From positions 1,860,001 through 1,924,000 of the forward strand of contig NZ_JALRMO010000001.1 of assembly GCF_023276405.1 (NCBI RefSeq): a stretch of DNA of 64,000 nucleotides. The letters are read 5' to 3'. Positions 39,927 to 49,901 of this stretch are shown piece by piece; position 1 is the first letter of the stretch, and the number at the start of each line of letters is the position of its first letter. Made by a program: the position numbers and the translations under genes. Below the pieces are notes generated by a model. It searched no databases and was not told where the DNA came from. It was given only the letters and a program-made list of their open reading frames with translations. This DNA comes from Paenibacillus hamazuiensis. GTDB taxonomy: Bacteria; Bacillota; Bacilli; Paenibacillales; NBRC-103111.

Positions 39927-41267
39927 ATGTACATGCACGGTACGAGCAAAATTAACGATAAAGGCCATTTGGAAATCGGCGGCTGCGATGCGGTCGATTT
40001 GGCGAAAACGTTCGGCACGCCGCTGTACGTGATGGACGAAGCGCTCATCCGCCGCCGCTGCCGCGAATTCGTGGACGCGTTCCGGACATCGGGATTGAAA
40101 TTCGAAGTCGCATACGCGAGCAAAGCGTTTTGCACGATGGCGATGTGCCGGATCGTCGAGGAAGAGGGCATGTCGCTGGACGTCGTGTCCGACGGCGAGC
40201 TGCATACGGCGCTGCAGGCCGGATTTCCGGCGGAGCGCATTCATTTTCACGGCAACAACAAGACGCCTCACGAGATCGAGATGGCGCTCGATGCGAAGAT
40301 CGGCTGCTTCGTCGTCGACAACTTCGTGGAGCTGCATATGCTGAATGCGCTGGCCGGGGAGAAGCGGGTCAAAGCCAAAATGCTGTTCCGCATTACGCCG
40401 GGCGTCGAAGCGCATACGCATGAATTCATTTCGACCGGACAGATCGATTCGAAATTCGGATTCGACATGGGGAACGGGGCGGCTTACCGCGCCGTGGAGG
40501 AAGCTTTGAAGCTTGAGCATGTGGAGCTGCTCGGCGTGCATTCCCATATCGGCTCGCAAATTTTCGAGGTAGCCGGCTTCCAGGCCGCGGCGGAGAAAGT
40601 CGTTGCTTTTGCCGCGAAAGTGCGCGATGAGCTGAACGTCACGTTCAAGGTGATCAACCTCGGCGGCGGATTCGGCATCCGTTACGTCGAAGGCGATACG
40701 CCACTGCCGGTATCCGATTATGTCGGCGCGATCGTCAGCTCGGTAAAAACGGAATTCGGACGCTTCGGCTACCCGGTGCCGGAAATATGGATCGAGCCGG
40801 GCCGCAGCATCGTCGGCGATGCCGGCACGACGCTGTACACGGTAGGCACGTTCAAAGATATTCCGGGAGTGCGCAAGTACGTATCCGTAGACGGAGGAAT
40901 GACGGACAATCCGCGTCCGGCGCTGTACCAGGCGCAATACGAAGGGATGCTGGCCAACCGCGCGGGCGATGCGAACGAAGAGGTTGTATCGATCGCCGGC
41001 AAATGCTGCGAGAGCGGCGACATGCTGATCTGGGACATCGAGCTGCCGCGCGTCAGCTCCGGTGACATTCTCGCGGTTGCCTGCACGGGTGCTTATAACT
41101 ATGCGATGGCAAGCAACTATAACCGCATTCGCCGTCCTGCCGTCGTTTTCGTAAAAGACGGGCAGGCGGACGTCGTCGTCAAACGTGAGTCTTACGACGA
41201 CATCGTCGGCAACGACGTCATTCCTGACCGGATGAAGCAGGTCGTGAAGTCGGTGCAACAAGCTTGA
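39927..41267 (+). CDS. lysA: diaminopimelate decarboxylase
   Basis: PLP enzyme converting meso-diaminopimelate to lysine. The 446 residues have the PLP lysine Lys66 in VAYASKAFC, HFHGNNKT near 104, the specificity loop SHIGSQIFE near 205, the GGGFGIRY phosphate loop near 247, EPGRSIVGDAGT near 289 and the Cys of GKCCESGD near 357 that acts from the other subunit. ATG 39927 lies nine bases after AGAGGAG. Position after spoVAF matches B. subtilis. Confidence 0.95.
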   Translation: MYMHGTSKINDKGHLEIGGCDAVDLAKTFGTPLYVMDEALIRRRCREFVDAFRTSGLKFEVAYASKAFCTMAMCRIVEEEGMSLDVVSDGELHTALQAGFPAERIHFHGNNKTPHEIEMALDAKIGCFVVDNFVELHMLNALAGEKRVKAKMLFRITPGVEAHTHEFISTGQIDSKFGFDMGNGAAYRAVEEALKLEHVELLGVHSHIGSQIFEVAGFQAAAEKVVAFAAKVRDELNVTFKVINLGGGFGIRYVEGDTPLPVSDYVGAIVSSVKTEFGRFGYPVPEIWIEPGRSIVGDAGTTLYTVGTFKDIPGVRKYVSVDGGMTDNPRPALYQAQYEGMLANRAGDANEEVVSIAGKCCESGDMLIWDIELPRVSSGDILAVACTGAYNYAMASNYNRIRRPAVVFVKDGQADVVVKRESYDDIVGNDVIPDRMKQVVKSVQQA

Positions 41268-41274
41268 TTTTTTT

Positions 41275-41314
41275 AAGCAGGAGTCCTTCCATTTCGGGAG
41301 GGCTTCTTTTTTTC
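41275..41314 (+). terminator. intrinsic terminator after lysA
   Basis: AAGCAGGAGTCCTTCC pairs imperfectly with GGGAGGGCTTCTT around TTTC, followed by six T residues. Confidence 0.75.
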
Positions 41315-41480
41315 GAACCAATTTTGGGAAAAAGGATGGAGAAACATGCACATTTTATGTATAATAAAACCCGTTGACTATCGGACCCGACTTTTCTGAA
41401 AGTGAAAAGTCATTGAAACTGCCTTCTGATCTTCCTAATGCGAACGGACCTAAAATAGAGATAGAGGAGTGGAGCTTATT

Positions 41481-42935
41481 TTGCTGTATCAAAAACTGAA
41501 AAACGCCTGGTTCTCCAACATCCGAAGGGACGTGCTTTCCGGCATGACCGTAGCTTTGGCGCTAATTCCGGAAGCGATTGCCTTCTCCATTTTGGCGGGG
41601 GTGGACCCGATGGTCGGCTTGTACGCATCGTTTTGCATCGCCGTGACGATATCTATCGTAGGGGGCAGGCCGGGGATGATTTCGGCGGCTACCGGGGCGA
41701 TGGCATCGCTGATGGGACCGATTATCGCCAAATACGGCATCGAATATTTGTTCGCAGCGACGATTTTGACCGGCATCATACAATATGTAATGGGTTTGCT
41801 TCGGTTCGGCAAGTTTATAACGTTCATTCCGCAATCCGTAGTCACCGGTTTTGTCAATGCGCTGGCGATCATTATTTTTATGGCCCAGCTTCCGAACTTC
41901 CAAGGAGCAAACTGGCAAATGTACGCCATGGTGGCGGGGACGCTGGCCATCGTGTACTTGCTGCCGCTGCTTACGAGGGCCGTGCCGTCGGCGCTTGTCG
42001 CGATTATCGTGATGACGGTTATTTCCGTCACACTTGACCTGGATTTGCGCACGGTCGGCGATATGGGCGAAATTAGGCAGGCTTTGCCGTTTTTCCATGT
42101 TCCGGACATAACGTTGTCCTTTCAGGTTATATGGAGCATCTTGCCGTTTTCGTTGGCGCTGGCGGTGGTCGGCATTACGGAGTCGCTGATGACCGCTACG
42201 ATCGTTGACGAAATGACGGAAACCAAAAGCGATAAAAACAAGGAAGTCAAGGGCCAAGGCATCGCCAATATCGTATGCGGCTTTTTCGGCGGGATGGCCG
42301 GCTGTGCCATGATCGGACAAACGGTTATCAACGTAAAATCAGGAGGAAGAACGCGGTTATCCACCTTCGTCGCCGGCGTGTTTCTGCTGTTTTTGATCAT
42401 GGTGCTGGGCAATGTTGTCAAACAAATTCCGATGGCCGCACTTGTTGGCGTCATGTTTATGGTGTCTATCGGTACGTTTGATTGGGGATCGCTTCGTAAC
42501 CTGACCAAAATCCCGCGCAGCGACGCACTCGTTATGGTCGTTACGGTGGCGATTGTGGTGGCGACGTCGGATCTGGCGATCGGCGTTGTATCGGGCGTCG
42601 TACTAAGCGCGCTGATCTTCGGCTGGCGGTCGGCGAAAATCAAGGCTCAGGCATCGTTGGAAAACAACGGAGCAAAGGTGTACCGCATCACCGGGCAGCT
42701 TTTCTTCGGGACGATGCTGCATTTTGTCGATTTGTTTGATTATAAAAACGATCCGGATTCCGTCATCATCGATTTCGGCGCTTCGCACGTTTGGGATCAT
42801 TCGGCGGTCACCGCCATAGCCAAGGTGGTCGCCAAATACGAGCAGCTGGGCAAAAAAGCGTCGATCGCCGGCTTAAACGAGGAGAGCCGGAAGCTGGTGG
42901 ACCGGATCGGTCTGGCGGCAACGTCCGGTCATTAA
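41481..42935 (+). CDS. SulP family inorganic anion transporter with STAS domain
   Basis: SLC26/SulP transporter, about 484 residues. The sulfate-permease signature region ([20 protein letters not shown] near 21-40, then [12 protein letters not shown]) is followed by about eleven more membrane segments. A cytoplasmic STAS-like C-terminal domain ([17 protein letters not shown] near 412, then [15 protein letters not shown]) follows. Substrate could be sulfate, bicarbonate or another anion. TTG 41481 is preferred because GGAG stands six bases upstream; GTG 41469 directly abuts its own AGAGGA. The TATAAT at about 41360 may be its promoter; GACTTTTC/GAAAAGTC forms a leader hairpin (41389-41411). 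Confidence 0.85.
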   Translation: MLYQKLKNAWFSNIRRDVLSGMTVALALIPEAIAFSILAGVDPMVGLYASFCIAVTISIVGGRPGMISAATGAMASLMGPIIAKYGIEYLFAATILTGIIQYVMGLLRFGKFITFIPQSVVTGFVNALAIIIFMAQLPNFQGANWQMYAMVAGTLAIVYLLPLLTRAVPSALVAIIVMTVISVTLDLDLRTVGDMGEIRQALPFFHVPDITLSFQVIWSILPFSLALAVVGITESLMTATIVDEMTETKSDKNKEVKGQGIANIVCGFFGGMAGCAMIGQTVINVKSGGRTRLSTFVAGVFLLFLIMVLGNVVKQIPMAALVGVMFMVSIGTFDWGSLRNLTKIPRSDALVMVVTVAIVVATSDLAIGVVSGVVLSALIFGWRSAKIKAQASLENNGAKVYRITGQLFFGTMLHFVDLFDYKNDPDSVIIDFGASHVWDHSAVTAIAKVVAKYEQLGKKASIAGLNEESRKLVDRIGLAATSGH

Positions 42936-42943
42936 AGACAAAG

Positions 42944-42975
42944 AGGCGCTTCGGCCGGTCCGAAGCGCTTTTTGT
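42944..42975 (+). terminator. intrinsic terminator after the SulP gene
   Basis: GCGCTTCGG-CCGGT-CCGAAGCGC followed by TTTTTG. Confidence 0.85.
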
Positions 42976-43000
42976 ATATACGAGGTTACGCCACCCGATT

Positions 43001-43028
43001 TTGATTATCGGCGCAATTGGTGTAGAAT
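43001..43028 (+). promoter_or_regulatory. SigA-type promoter of ppiB
   Basis: TTGATT at 43001-43006, 16-base spacer, TAGAAT at 43023-43028; the gene starts 38 bases later. Confidence 0.6.
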
Positions 43029-43065
43029 AACAATTGCATAAATTTTTTTATAAAGGAGCATCCAA

Positions 43066-43503
43066 ATGGCCAAAAAAGGTAAAATTACCCTTGAAAAGGG
43101 CGGAGAAGTGCATATCGATTTCTTTCCGGAGGAGGCGCCGAACACGGTAGCCAACTTTGAAAAGCTGGCGAACGAAGGTTTCTATAACGGCCTGACCTTC
43201 CACCGCGTCATCCCGGGGTTTGTCGCTCAAGGCGGCTGCCCGAGAGGCAACGGAACGGGAGGACCGGGCTACACGATCAACTGCGAAGTCGACACAAACG
43301 TCAGCAAGCACGAGCGCGGTACGCTTGCTATGGCTCATGCCGGACGCAATACGGGAGGCAGCCAATTTTACATCTGCTATCAGCCGCAGCCGCATTTGGA
43401 CAAGCAGCATACCGTATTCGGCAAAGTGACCAAAGGGATGGAATTTATCGATGCCGTGAAGCCGGGCGACAAAATGTCCGAAGTGAAAGTTTGGGAAGAA
43501 TAA
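43066..43503 (+). CDS. ppiB: cyclophilin-type peptidyl-prolyl cis-trans isomerase
   Basis: Cytoplasmic proline isomerase of 145 residues. Cyclophilin core motifs are [20 protein letters not shown] near 45-64 (catalytic Arg in FHRV), [19 protein letters not shown] near 85-103 and [15 protein letters not shown] near 115. No signal peptide. AAGGAG precedes the ATG. A single-gene unit with promoter and terminator, at the same relative site (between lysA and the rib genes) as B. subtilis ppiB. Confidence 0.94.
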   Translation: MAKKGKITLEKGGEVHIDFFPEEAPNTVANFEKLANEGFYNGLTFHRVIPGFVAQGGCPRGNGTGGPGYTINCEVDTNVSKHERGTLAMAHAGRNTGGSQFYICYQPQPHLDKQHTVFGKVTKGMEFIDAVKPGDKMSEVKVWEE

Positions 43504-43513
43504 TAGCGCTGCA

Positions 43514-43553
43514 AGGACAACCTTCATTTTTTTTCGGAGGTTGTCTTTTTTGT
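43514..43553 (+). terminator. intrinsic terminator after ppiB
   Basis: GACAACCT pairs with GAGGTTGTC, followed by six T residues; the loop is itself T-rich. Confidence 0.8.
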
Positions 43554-43612
43554 TTGGAGATGTAAAACATGGGTTCGTTTGGAAAGAATGGTAACTATCG
43601 TCCGTTCCTTGC

Positions 43613-44275
43613 TTAGAAGCATCTAAGTTCAGTAACTTTGTTGTTTGCGTCTACAGCAAATTGCAGCGATTTGCAAAAGGAAGCTAAAAATCGAATCGCC
43701 AACTTATCTTTTATTGCATCTTCAAATATCCACTCATTGACATAAACGCCAAAACTGTCGCCCTTAACAAGGTGACTTTGTTGGGGAAAACGGGCCAGCG
43801 ACTCTTGATTTATATCCATATCAAGCTTAGTTATTTGATCTAAATGAACCGAAAACCAATTTAGCGTTCTTGGTTTGGGCGGTGCATCATCATCACTGAA
43901 TTTATCGCCAAACATTTCGTACGCAATTTGATTAAAATTATGTTCGGCAATTGATTTACTAACAATGGCTGCGGTACTTTCCTTAATTGACATTAAATTA
44001 ATTTCTGTAACCTTCTTCGCATAAGTTATTATCCGAATATCATTAAAATGTGGGGCAATTTGTTTCATAATAATATCGCAATTTTCGTTTGAATGGACAG
44101 GAATTTGGATAAAAGCATGTTTGCCGGCAGCTAAAGCGCTGAAACAATAATATTGAGCGATATAGGAAATATCGTTCACTGCTTCCGTTGAGCTAACCTT
44201 ATTTATTTCCATTTCGCTAATGTTTCCGGGGGCTACGGGAGTGTCCAATAAGCCGGCAGGATAATACCAAGTCAT
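43613..44275 (-). CDS. hypothetical protein, 220 residues, low G+C
   Basis: Not recognised. A soluble protein, no signal peptide, beginning MTWYYPAGLLDTPVAPGNIS and ending VTELRCF, with mixed alpha/beta character. GGAGG lies about seven bases upstream of the ATG (minus strand, near 44283). Codon use is distinctly AT-rich compared with ppiB and ribD on either side, and it is inserted between them on the opposite strand, which suggests lateral acquisition. It could be a toxin, immunity or stress protein, but nothing in the sequence decides. Confidence 0.6.
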   Translation of the reverse strand: MTWYYPAGLLDTPVAPGNISEMEINKVSSTEAVNDISYIAQYYCFSALAAGKHAFIQIPVHSNENCDIIMKQIAPHFNDIRIITYAKKVTEINLMSIKESTAAIVSKSIAEHNFNQIAYEMFGDKFSDDDAPPKPRTLNWFSVHLDQITKLDMDINQESLARFPQQSHLVKGDSFGVYVNEWIFEDAIKDKLAIRFLASFCKSLQFAVDANNKVTELRCF

Positions 44276-44479
44276 TTATATCCCCTCCTTGGGGCAAACA
44301 AATATTTACTTAATCATACACGGACGGTGTTCAGTGCAGCAAATGATATCGGCGAGAGCTTACGTTTATCGATGCGTGAACGATTAGTGAAATAAATAAG
44401 ATGAAAATTTTTCATGACGAAGTAGACATATCTTGCTTGAATAGGTATACTATGCAATAAAGCTAAAAATCAATACGTT

Positions 44480-44650
44480 TCCTTCGGGGCGGGGTGCAAT
44501 TCCCCACCGGCGGTGATATGGCCACCTGTGAAAGATTGGTTCTTTCGCGTGGCGGCCGTTCAGTCCGTGACCCGTGCCGCGTTTGCAACATGCGGCCGGT
44601 GGACTCGGTGCAACTCCGAGACCGACAGTATAGTCTGGATGGGAGAAGGA
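44480..44650 (+). promoter_or_regulatory. FMN riboswitch (RFN element)
   Basis: All conserved RFN blocks are present: CCTTCGGGGCGGGGTGCAAT and CCCCACCGGCGGTGAT at the 5' side, AGTCCGTGACCC in the middle, GGTGGACTCGGTGCAACTCC, then GACCGACAGTATAGTCTGGA, and the closing GGGAGAAGG. The variable arm between the second and third blocks is moderate in length. It stands 234 bases before ribD and is followed by two terminator hairpins, so control is probably by FMN-induced premature termination. Confidence 0.97.
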
Positions 44651-44765
44651 AAAAAATTCGGAATGACAGCCGGGTTTGTTATGTACTTTTTTTCACAAAA
44701 GCGCCGTAAGTGCGGTAGAGGTGTTTGCCGTGCCTGGATTTATTGTTTTTGTGTTTTTTAGTACA

Positions 44766-44797
44766 GGCAAACAGAGGCTCTGTTTCCGCATTTTTTC
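44766..44797 (+). terminator. riboswitch-associated terminator 1
   Basis: GCAAACAGAG-G-CTCTGTTTCCGC (one mismatch) followed by six T residues (ATTTTTT). Confidence 0.8.
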
Positions 44798-44810
44798 GTG
44801 CTGCTCCCTG

Positions 44811-44841
44811 AAGCCCCTTTGTACAAAAAGGCGGCTTTTTT
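44811..44841 (+). terminator. riboswitch-associated terminator 2
   Basis: AAGCCCCTTT pairs with AAAGGCGGCTT around GTACA, followed by TTTTTTGC. It lies only about 15 bases after terminator 1 and 30 bases before the ribD ribosome site, so a second regulated stop is possible. Confidence 0.65.
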
Positions 44842-44883
44842 GCATTTTATTCTCATTTTGCAACCGGCAAGGGAGGGGATAAG

Positions 44884-45993
44884 TTGGAGCTGTTAAACGA
44901 TGAATACTATATGAGACTGGCGCTTCAGCTCGCGGCCGGACCCGCGGGGCAGACGGGCATCAACCCGAATGTCGGCTGCGTCGTCGTCAAAGACGGGCGG
45001 ATCGTCGGCATGGGTGCCCATCTGCAGCGGGGTACCGCCCATGCGGAAGTGCATGCGCTGAATATGGCGGGCGACCAGGCGGAAGGCGCCACCGCCTATG
45101 TGACGCTTGAGCCGTGCAGCCATCACGGCCGGACGCCGCCGTGCTGCGACCGGCTCATCCGCGAGAAGGTGAAGCGGGTCGTCGTCGCTTGCAAAGACCC
45201 GAATCCGCTCGTTGCCGGAGAAGGCATCGCGAAGCTGCGCAGCCACGGCATCGAGGTCGAGGTCGGGCTGCTGGAGCAGGAAGCAGTGAAGCTGAACGAA
45301 ATGTTTAACAAGTACATCGTCAGCAAGCTGCCGTTCGTCACGCTGAAGACGGCTAGCACGCTCGACGGCAAAATCGCCGCGAAAACAGGCGACAGCAAGT
45401 GGATCACCGGCGAAGCGGCCCGCGCCTATGTCCACACGCTGCGCCACCGTCACCAGGCGATCATGGTCGGCATCGGCACGGTGCTGCACGACGATCCGCA
45501 GCTGACGACGCGGCTGACGGTGCCGGGGCTGCATCCGGTGCGCATCGTCGTCGATTCGCTGCTGCGCATCCCTCCGGAGGCGAAGCTGGTCACGGACCGC
45601 ACGTCGGAAACGATCGTGCTGGCGACTGAGCAAGCGCCGGGCGACAAAGCGCGGCGGCTGCAGGAGCTCGGCGTCACGGTGCTGATCAGCGGAAGCGGGC
45701 CGCAGGTCGATCTGCCTCAGGCGATGAAGCGGCTTGGCGAGCGCGAAATCGGCTCGATTTTGCTCGAAGGCGGCGGGACGCTGAACGGCGCGATGCTGAC
45801 TCAGCAGCTGGTCGACAAGCTGGTGCTGTTTTTCGCTCCGAAGCTGATCGGCGGGTATGACGCGCCCGGAACTTTCCGATTCGCAGGCTTCGAACGGATG
45901 AGCGAGGCGCTCGAGCTGGATCGCGTCACGGTCGAGCAGTTCGGCAAAGATTTATGCATCAGCGGTTATCCCCGCTACGAAAGAGAGGTGTAA
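44884..45993 (+). CDS. ribD: bifunctional riboflavin deaminase/reductase
   Basis: Second and third steps of riboflavin synthesis. The N-terminal cytidine-deaminase-like domain has zinc motifs HAEVHALNMAG near 50 and EPCSHHGRTPPCCDRLI near 75; the C-terminal reductase domain has SLDGK-type TLDGKIAAKTGDSKWITG near 160, VGIGTVLHDDPQLTTR near 197 and LLEGGGTLNGAML near 293. 369 residues, starting at TTG with GGGAGGGG six bases upstream. First gene of the rib operon. Confidence 0.94.
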   Translation: MELLNDEYYMRLALQLAAGPAGQTGINPNVGCVVVKDGRIVGMGAHLQRGTAHAEVHALNMAGDQAEGATAYVTLEPCSHHGRTPPCCDRLIREKVKRVVVACKDPNPLVAGEGIAKLRSHGIEVEVGLLEQEAVKLNEMFNKYIVSKLPFVTLKTASTLDGKIAAKTGDSKWITGEAARAYVHTLRHRHQAIMVGIGTVLHDDPQLTTRLTVPGLHPVRIVVDSLLRIPPEAKLVTDRTSETIVLATEQAPGDKARRLQELGVTVLISGSGPQVDLPQAMKRLGEREIGSILLEGGGTLNGAMLTQQLVDKLVLFFAPKLIGGYDAPGTFRFAGFERMSEALELDRVTVEQFGKDLCISGYPRYEREV

Positions 45994-45999
45994 CCATAT

Positions 46000-46662
46000 A
46001 TGTTTACCGGCATTATAGAAGAAATCGGCGCCATGCGGCGCATTTCCCGGCAAGGGCAAGCGATGGTGCTGTCGATCGGGGCGAAACGGATCCTCGAGGA
46101 CGTTCATCTTGGCGACAGCATTGCGGTTAACGGCGTCTGTCTGACCGTCATCGCATTTGACAGCGATTCGATTACCGTCGACGTCATGCCGGAAACGTTC
46201 CGGCGCACGAACCTGCGCAAGCTCGCCGTCGGCGAACCGGTCAACCTGGAGCGGGCGATGTCCGCTCAAGGACGATTCGGAGGCCATATCGTGCAGGGGC
46301 ATGTGGATACGACAGGGACGATTCGCTCGCGCATCCCTGAGGAAAACGCGGTGGTCTATACGGTGGAGCCCGCCGACCCGGCGGCGCTCAAATACGTCAT
46401 CCCGCACGGGTCGATCACGATAGACGGGATCAGCCTCACCGTTGTGCAGGTGACGGACTCTTCCCTGACCGTGTCCATCATTCCGCATACGCTCGCGCAA
46501 ACGGTGCTGAAGTGGAAGCAGCCTGGCGACGAAGTCAATTTGGAGTGCGACGTTCTGGGCAAATATATAGAAAAGCTGCTGCTCAGCAGGCAGCCCGGCG
46601 AGAGCGCCGCTCCGACCGGCAGGCTGACCGCTTCGTTTTTGGCGGAGCACGGGTTTATGTAA
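46000..46662 (+). CDS. ribE: riboflavin synthase, alpha subunit
   Basis: Dismutates two 6,7-dimethyl-8-ribityllumazines to riboflavin. The 220 residues show the internal duplication: [10 protein letters not shown]...[11 protein letters not shown] (residues 1-95) and [12 protein letters not shown]...[12 protein letters not shown] (96-190). Starts six bases after ribD with GAGAGGTG upstream. Confidence 0.94.
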   Translation: MFTGIIEEIGAMRRISRQGQAMVLSIGAKRILEDVHLGDSIAVNGVCLTVIAFDSDSITVDVMPETFRRTNLRKLAVGEPVNLERAMSAQGRFGGHIVQGHVDTTGTIRSRIPEENAVVYTVEPADPAALKYVIPHGSITIDGISLTVVQVTDSSLTVSIIPHTLAQTVLKWKQPGDEVNLECDVLGKYIEKLLLSRQPGESAAPTGRLTASFLAEHGFM

Positions 46663-46703
46663 GTTCAAGCAATTACTATATAGAGAGGCCAGGTGAGATA
46701 GGC

Positions 46704-47915
46704 ATGGGAGAAATCAAGTTTCATTCGATTGAAGAAGCGATTTACGATTTGATGCTCGGCAAAGTGATCATCGCCGTAGACGACGAAGACCGCGAAAACG
46801 AAGGCGACTTCATTGCGTTGGCCGACAAGGCGACGCCCGAAGTGATCAACTTTATGATCAAGGAGGGCCGCGGGCTCGTCTGCGTTCCGATTACCGAGGA
46901 ACGGGCGCAGGAGCTTGATTTGCCGCTGATGGTCGCGAAAAACACCGACTACCACGGCACGGCGTTCACCGTTTCGGTGGACCATGTGGAGACGAGCACG
47001 GGCATCTCCGCATTCGAGCGGGCGCGCACCGTCAAGGCGCTGATCGATCCGCAGGCGAGACCGCAGCATTTTCGCCGTCCGGGGCACATTTTTCCGCTGA
47101 TTGCGAAAAACGGCGGCGTGCTGCGCCGCGCCGGACATACGGAAGCCGCGATCGATCTCGCCCGCATGTGCGGATCGTATCCGGCTGCGGTCATCTGCGA
47201 GGTGATCAAGGAGGACGGGGAGATGGCCAGGGTGCCGGAGCTCATGGAAATCAGCCGCGAACACGATCTGAAAATCATTACGATCCGCGACTTGATCCAC
47301 TACCGCAACCAAAAGGAGAAGCTCGTGAATCGCGAGGTGGAGGTGAAGCTGCCAACAGACTTCGGATCGTTCCATGCGATCGCCTATTCGAATATGGTCG
47401 ACAGCAAGGAGCACGTGGCGCTCGTCAAGGGCAAAATCGACCCGGATCGTCCGACCCTCGTTAGGGTACATTCCGAATGTCTCACCGGCGACGTCTTCCA
47501 TTCGCACCGCTGCGATTGCGGTCCCCAGCTTGCCGCTGCATTAAAACAGATTGATGAAGCGGGGTCCGGTGTGTTACTCTACATGAGGCAGGAAGGCCGC
47601 GGCATCGGTTTGATCAACAAATTGAAAGCTTATAAGCTGCAAGAGCAGGGATTGGACACGGTCGACGCGAATATTAAATTGGGGTTCGCTCCGGATTTGC
47701 GCGATTACGGCATCGGCGCGCAAATTTTGAAAGATCTGGGCATCCGGAAAATCCGGCTGATGACGAACAATCCGCGCAAAATCCGAGGCCTCGAAGGCTA
47801 CGGACTGGAAGTGGTGGAGCGCGTGCCGATCCAGATGGAAGAGAACGAAGACAACAGCAAATATTTGCATACGAAACAAGAGAAGCTCGGACATATGCTC
47901 AAATTTGAGATTTAA
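46704..47915 (+). CDS. ribBA: bifunctional DHBP synthase / GTP cyclohydrolase II
   Basis: Fused enzyme supplying both riboflavin precursors. The N-terminal DHBP synthase domain (1-200) has [11 protein letters not shown] near 24 and the RRPGHIFPL loop; the C-terminal GTP cyclohydrolase II domain (205-400) has the zinc-ligand [15 protein letters not shown] near 260 and [14 protein letters not shown] near 302. 403 residues. AGGTGA precedes ATG 46704; an open frame extending back into ribE is not coding. Confidence 0.95.
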   Translation: MGEIKFHSIEEAIYDLMLGKVIIAVDDEDRENEGDFIALADKATPEVINFMIKEGRGLVCVPITEERAQELDLPLMVAKNTDYHGTAFTVSVDHVETSTGISAFERARTVKALIDPQARPQHFRRPGHIFPLIAKNGGVLRRAGHTEAAIDLARMCGSYPAAVICEVIKEDGEMARVPELMEISREHDLKIITIRDLIHYRNQKEKLVNREVEVKLPTDFGSFHAIAYSNMVDSKEHVALVKGKIDPDRPTLVRVHSECLTGDVFHSHRCDCGPQLAAALKQIDEAGSGVLLYMRQEGRGIGLINKLKAYKLQEQGLDTVDANIKLGFAPDLRDYGIGAQILKDLGIRKIRLMTNNPRKIRGLEGYGLEVVERVPIQMEENEDNSKYLHTKQEKLGHMLKFEI

Positions 47916-47954
47916 CAACAACTTTACTTAAATAGACGAAGGGATGTTTGCACA

Positions 47955-48422
47955 ATGGTAAAATATTACGAAGGACACTTGGTCTCGAATAATTTGAAAT
48001 ACGGAATCGTCGTCGGCCGCTTCAACGAGTTCATTACCGGCAAGCTGCTGAGCGGTGCGCTCGATGCGCTCAAGCGGCACGGCGCAAATGAAGACGATAT
48101 CGAGGTGGCGTGGGTGCCCGGCGCCTTTGAAATTCCGCTGATCGCGCAAAAAATGGCGGAAAGCAAGAAATACGACGCCGTCATTACGCTCGGCGCCGTC
48201 ATCCGCGGATCTACGCCGCATTTTGACTACGTCTGCAACGAGGCTGCCAAAGGCGTCGCCGCAATCGGCCTGAAAACCGGCGTGCCGACCGTATTCGGCG
48301 TGCTGACGACCGATTCGATCGAGCAAGCGGTGGAGCGGGCCGGCACGAAGGCCGGCAACAAAGGCTGGGAAGCGGCCGTAACCGCGATCGAGATGGCCAA
48401 TCTGACCAAGCAGCTGCCATGA
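47955..48422 (+). CDS. ribH: 6,7-dimethyl-8-ribityllumazine synthase
   Basis: Condenses ribityl-aminouracil with DHBP; forms icosahedral shells in Bacillus. The 155 residues contain the active-site stretches [14 protein letters not shown] near 17, [10 protein letters not shown] near 53, [14 protein letters not shown] near 79 and [16 protein letters not shown] near 113. Last rib gene; the M50-like gene overlaps its stop by four bases (ATGA). Confidence 0.95.
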   Translation: MVKYYEGHLVSNNLKYGIVVGRFNEFITGKLLSGALDALKRHGANEDDIEVAWVPGAFEIPLIAQKMAESKKYDAVITLGAVIRGSTPHFDYVCNEAAKGVAAIGLKTGVPTVFGVLTTDSIEQAVERAGTKAGNKGWEAAVTAIEMANLTKQLP

Positions 48423-49066
48423 TTGCCGCGTTAGCCTATTATTTTCACACGGACACTCTGCTGTTCCGTGTGATCGCTTTTCTCATCGCCGCCACCGTTC
48501 ACGATGCCGTTCATAGCGCCGCGGCTTTGGCCGTCGGCGACAGGACGGCGCGCGAGCAGGGGCGGCTCAGCTTGAACCCGCTGGCGCATATCGATGCGCT
48601 CGGGCTTGCCATGCTGCTGTTCGGGCCTTACGGCTGGACGAAGCCGCTCCCCGTCGCTGCACAGCGCCGCCGCGAGCGGCTGCTCGTTTACGCCGCCGGG
48701 CCCGCTGCCAGCCTGCTGCTCGGCATGTTTTTCTGGTGGCTTTACTTTTCTTTGCCCGCGGTTGCAGGTGCCGACATGCCGAATTCGGCATGGATCGCGG
48801 CACTACGAGGCGTTTTGCAATACTGCATCATTGTCAATCTCATGTACGGCGTCGTGCATATACTTCCTTTTTATCCGTTGGACGGAGCAGGCATGCTGAA
48901 AACGATCCTGCCGCCTGCGGCGCAGCCTTTTTGGCAAAAATACGAAAAGTTCGGCTTGATCGTCACCCTGATTTTGTTTATAAGTCCCGTCGGCCAGTCT
49001 CTTCTGGAGCGGGTTTACCAATATATCGCGCAGTGGGTTATGAATATATTCGCTTTTCCGATGTAA
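48419..49066 (+). CDS. M50 (site-2 protease)-like membrane protein with HDxxH motif
   Basis: A 215-residue, multi-helix membrane protein of the S2P/M50 type commonly found before scpA in Paenibacilli. The zinc motif, normally HExxH, reads His28-Asp-Ala-Val-His32, so the catalytic Glu is replaced by Asp. [20 protein letters not shown] near 57 and [10 protein letters not shown] near 155 (third-ligand region) are otherwise conserved. It overlaps ribH by four bases, so it is translated with the rib operon. It may be inactive as a protease or work with Asp as a weak base. Confidence 0.75.
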   Translation: MIAALAYYFHTDTLLFRVIAFLIAATVHDAVHSAAALAVGDRTAREQGRLSLNPLAHIDALGLAMLLFGPYGWTKPLPVAAQRRRERLLVYAAGPAASLLLGMFFWWLYFSLPAVAGADMPNSAWIAALRGVLQYCIIVNLMYGVVHILPFYPLDGAGMLKTILPPAAQPFWQKYEKFGLIVTLILFISPVGQSLLERVYQYIAQWVMNIFAFPM

Positions 49067-49115
49067 CACCCGCCGCACCATCATACATCATCCGTCAAGG
49101 GGGTTACTTTAGTAC

Positions 49116-49901
49116 GTGAAAGTTACATACAAGCTTCAAGTTTTCGAGGGCCCCCTTGATCTGCTGTTGCATTTGATCGACAAAGCGGAAATTGATATTT
49201 ATAACATTCCGATCAAAGAGATTACCGACCAATACTTGGAGTACTTGCAGTCGATGCAGGAGCTGGAGCTTGAGGTGACGAGCGAGTTTCTCGTCATGGC
49301 CGCCACGCTGCTGTCGATCAAAAGCAAGATGCTTCTGCCCAAGCCTCCCGTGATTGAAAACGAATTTGACGATTATTACGAAGACGAGGAATACGACCCA
49401 CGGGCCGAGCTCGTTCAGAAATTGATCGAATACCGCAAATACAAGTCGATCGCCGATCATTTGCGCGATAAGGAGCTGGAGCGCAGCCTGATTTATACCC
49501 GGGAGCCGGAGGACCTCACGCCTTATATGCCGGCGGAGGACCCGAATCCGGTACGCGGCCTTCAGGTAGCCGACCTCGTGCGTGCCTTCCAGAAGGCGAT
49601 GAAGCGAATGGCGACGCGCAATACGGTGGCGCGGATCCGCAAGGATGAAATCTCCGTCAAAGACCGGATGCGGCAGGTTGTCGACTATTTGCTGGAGCAA
49701 GGCGGTAAAGTTCTTTTCTCCAAGCTGCTCGGAGAAGATACGACCCGCGATGACATCGTCGTAACCTTTTTGGCGCTTCTGGAATTGATGAAAATGAAAA
49801 AAATCGAATGCCATCAGCATAAGCTGTTTGACGATATCGTGATTCAGGCAAAAGAAGGGGAAGAGCTTAATGGATTTTCAGCAGATGAAGTCGGCTATTG
49901 A
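49116..49901 (+). CDS. scpA: segregation and condensation protein A
   Basis: Kleisin subunit of the bacterial SMC condensin. The 261 residues begin with the kleisin N-terminal helices (VTYKLQVFEGPLDLLLHLID, then KAEIDIYNIPIKEITDQYLE) and end with the winged-helix SMC-cap domain (KVLFSKLLGEDTTRDDIVVT near 205). The acidic linker FDDYYEDEEYDP near 85 is typical. GTG start; the GGGGG site is 14 bases upstream, rather distant. scpB overlaps its 3' end by 32 bases. Confidence 0.93.
   Translation: MKVTYKLQVFEGPLDLLLHLIDKAEIDIYNIPIKEITDQYLEYLQSMQELELEVTSEFLVMAATLLSIKSKMLLPKPPVIENEFDDYYEDEEYDPRAELVQKLIEYRKYKSIADHLRDKELERSLIYTREPEDLTPYMPAEDPNPVRGLQVADLVRAFQKAMKRMATRNTVARIRKDEISVKDRMRQVVDYLLEQGGKVLFSKLLGEDTTRDDIVVTFLALLELMKMKKIECHQHKLFDDIVIQAKEGEELNGFSADEVGY

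Noticed and set aside
39522-41351. A 609-codon minus-strand frame across lysA
   Set aside because: Antisense shadow of lysA and the end of spoVAF; no recognisable domain or ribosome site.
44494-44882. Small plus-strand frames upstream of ribD
   Set aside because: They overlap the FMN riboswitch and its terminators, whose conserved RNA blocks explain the sequence fully.
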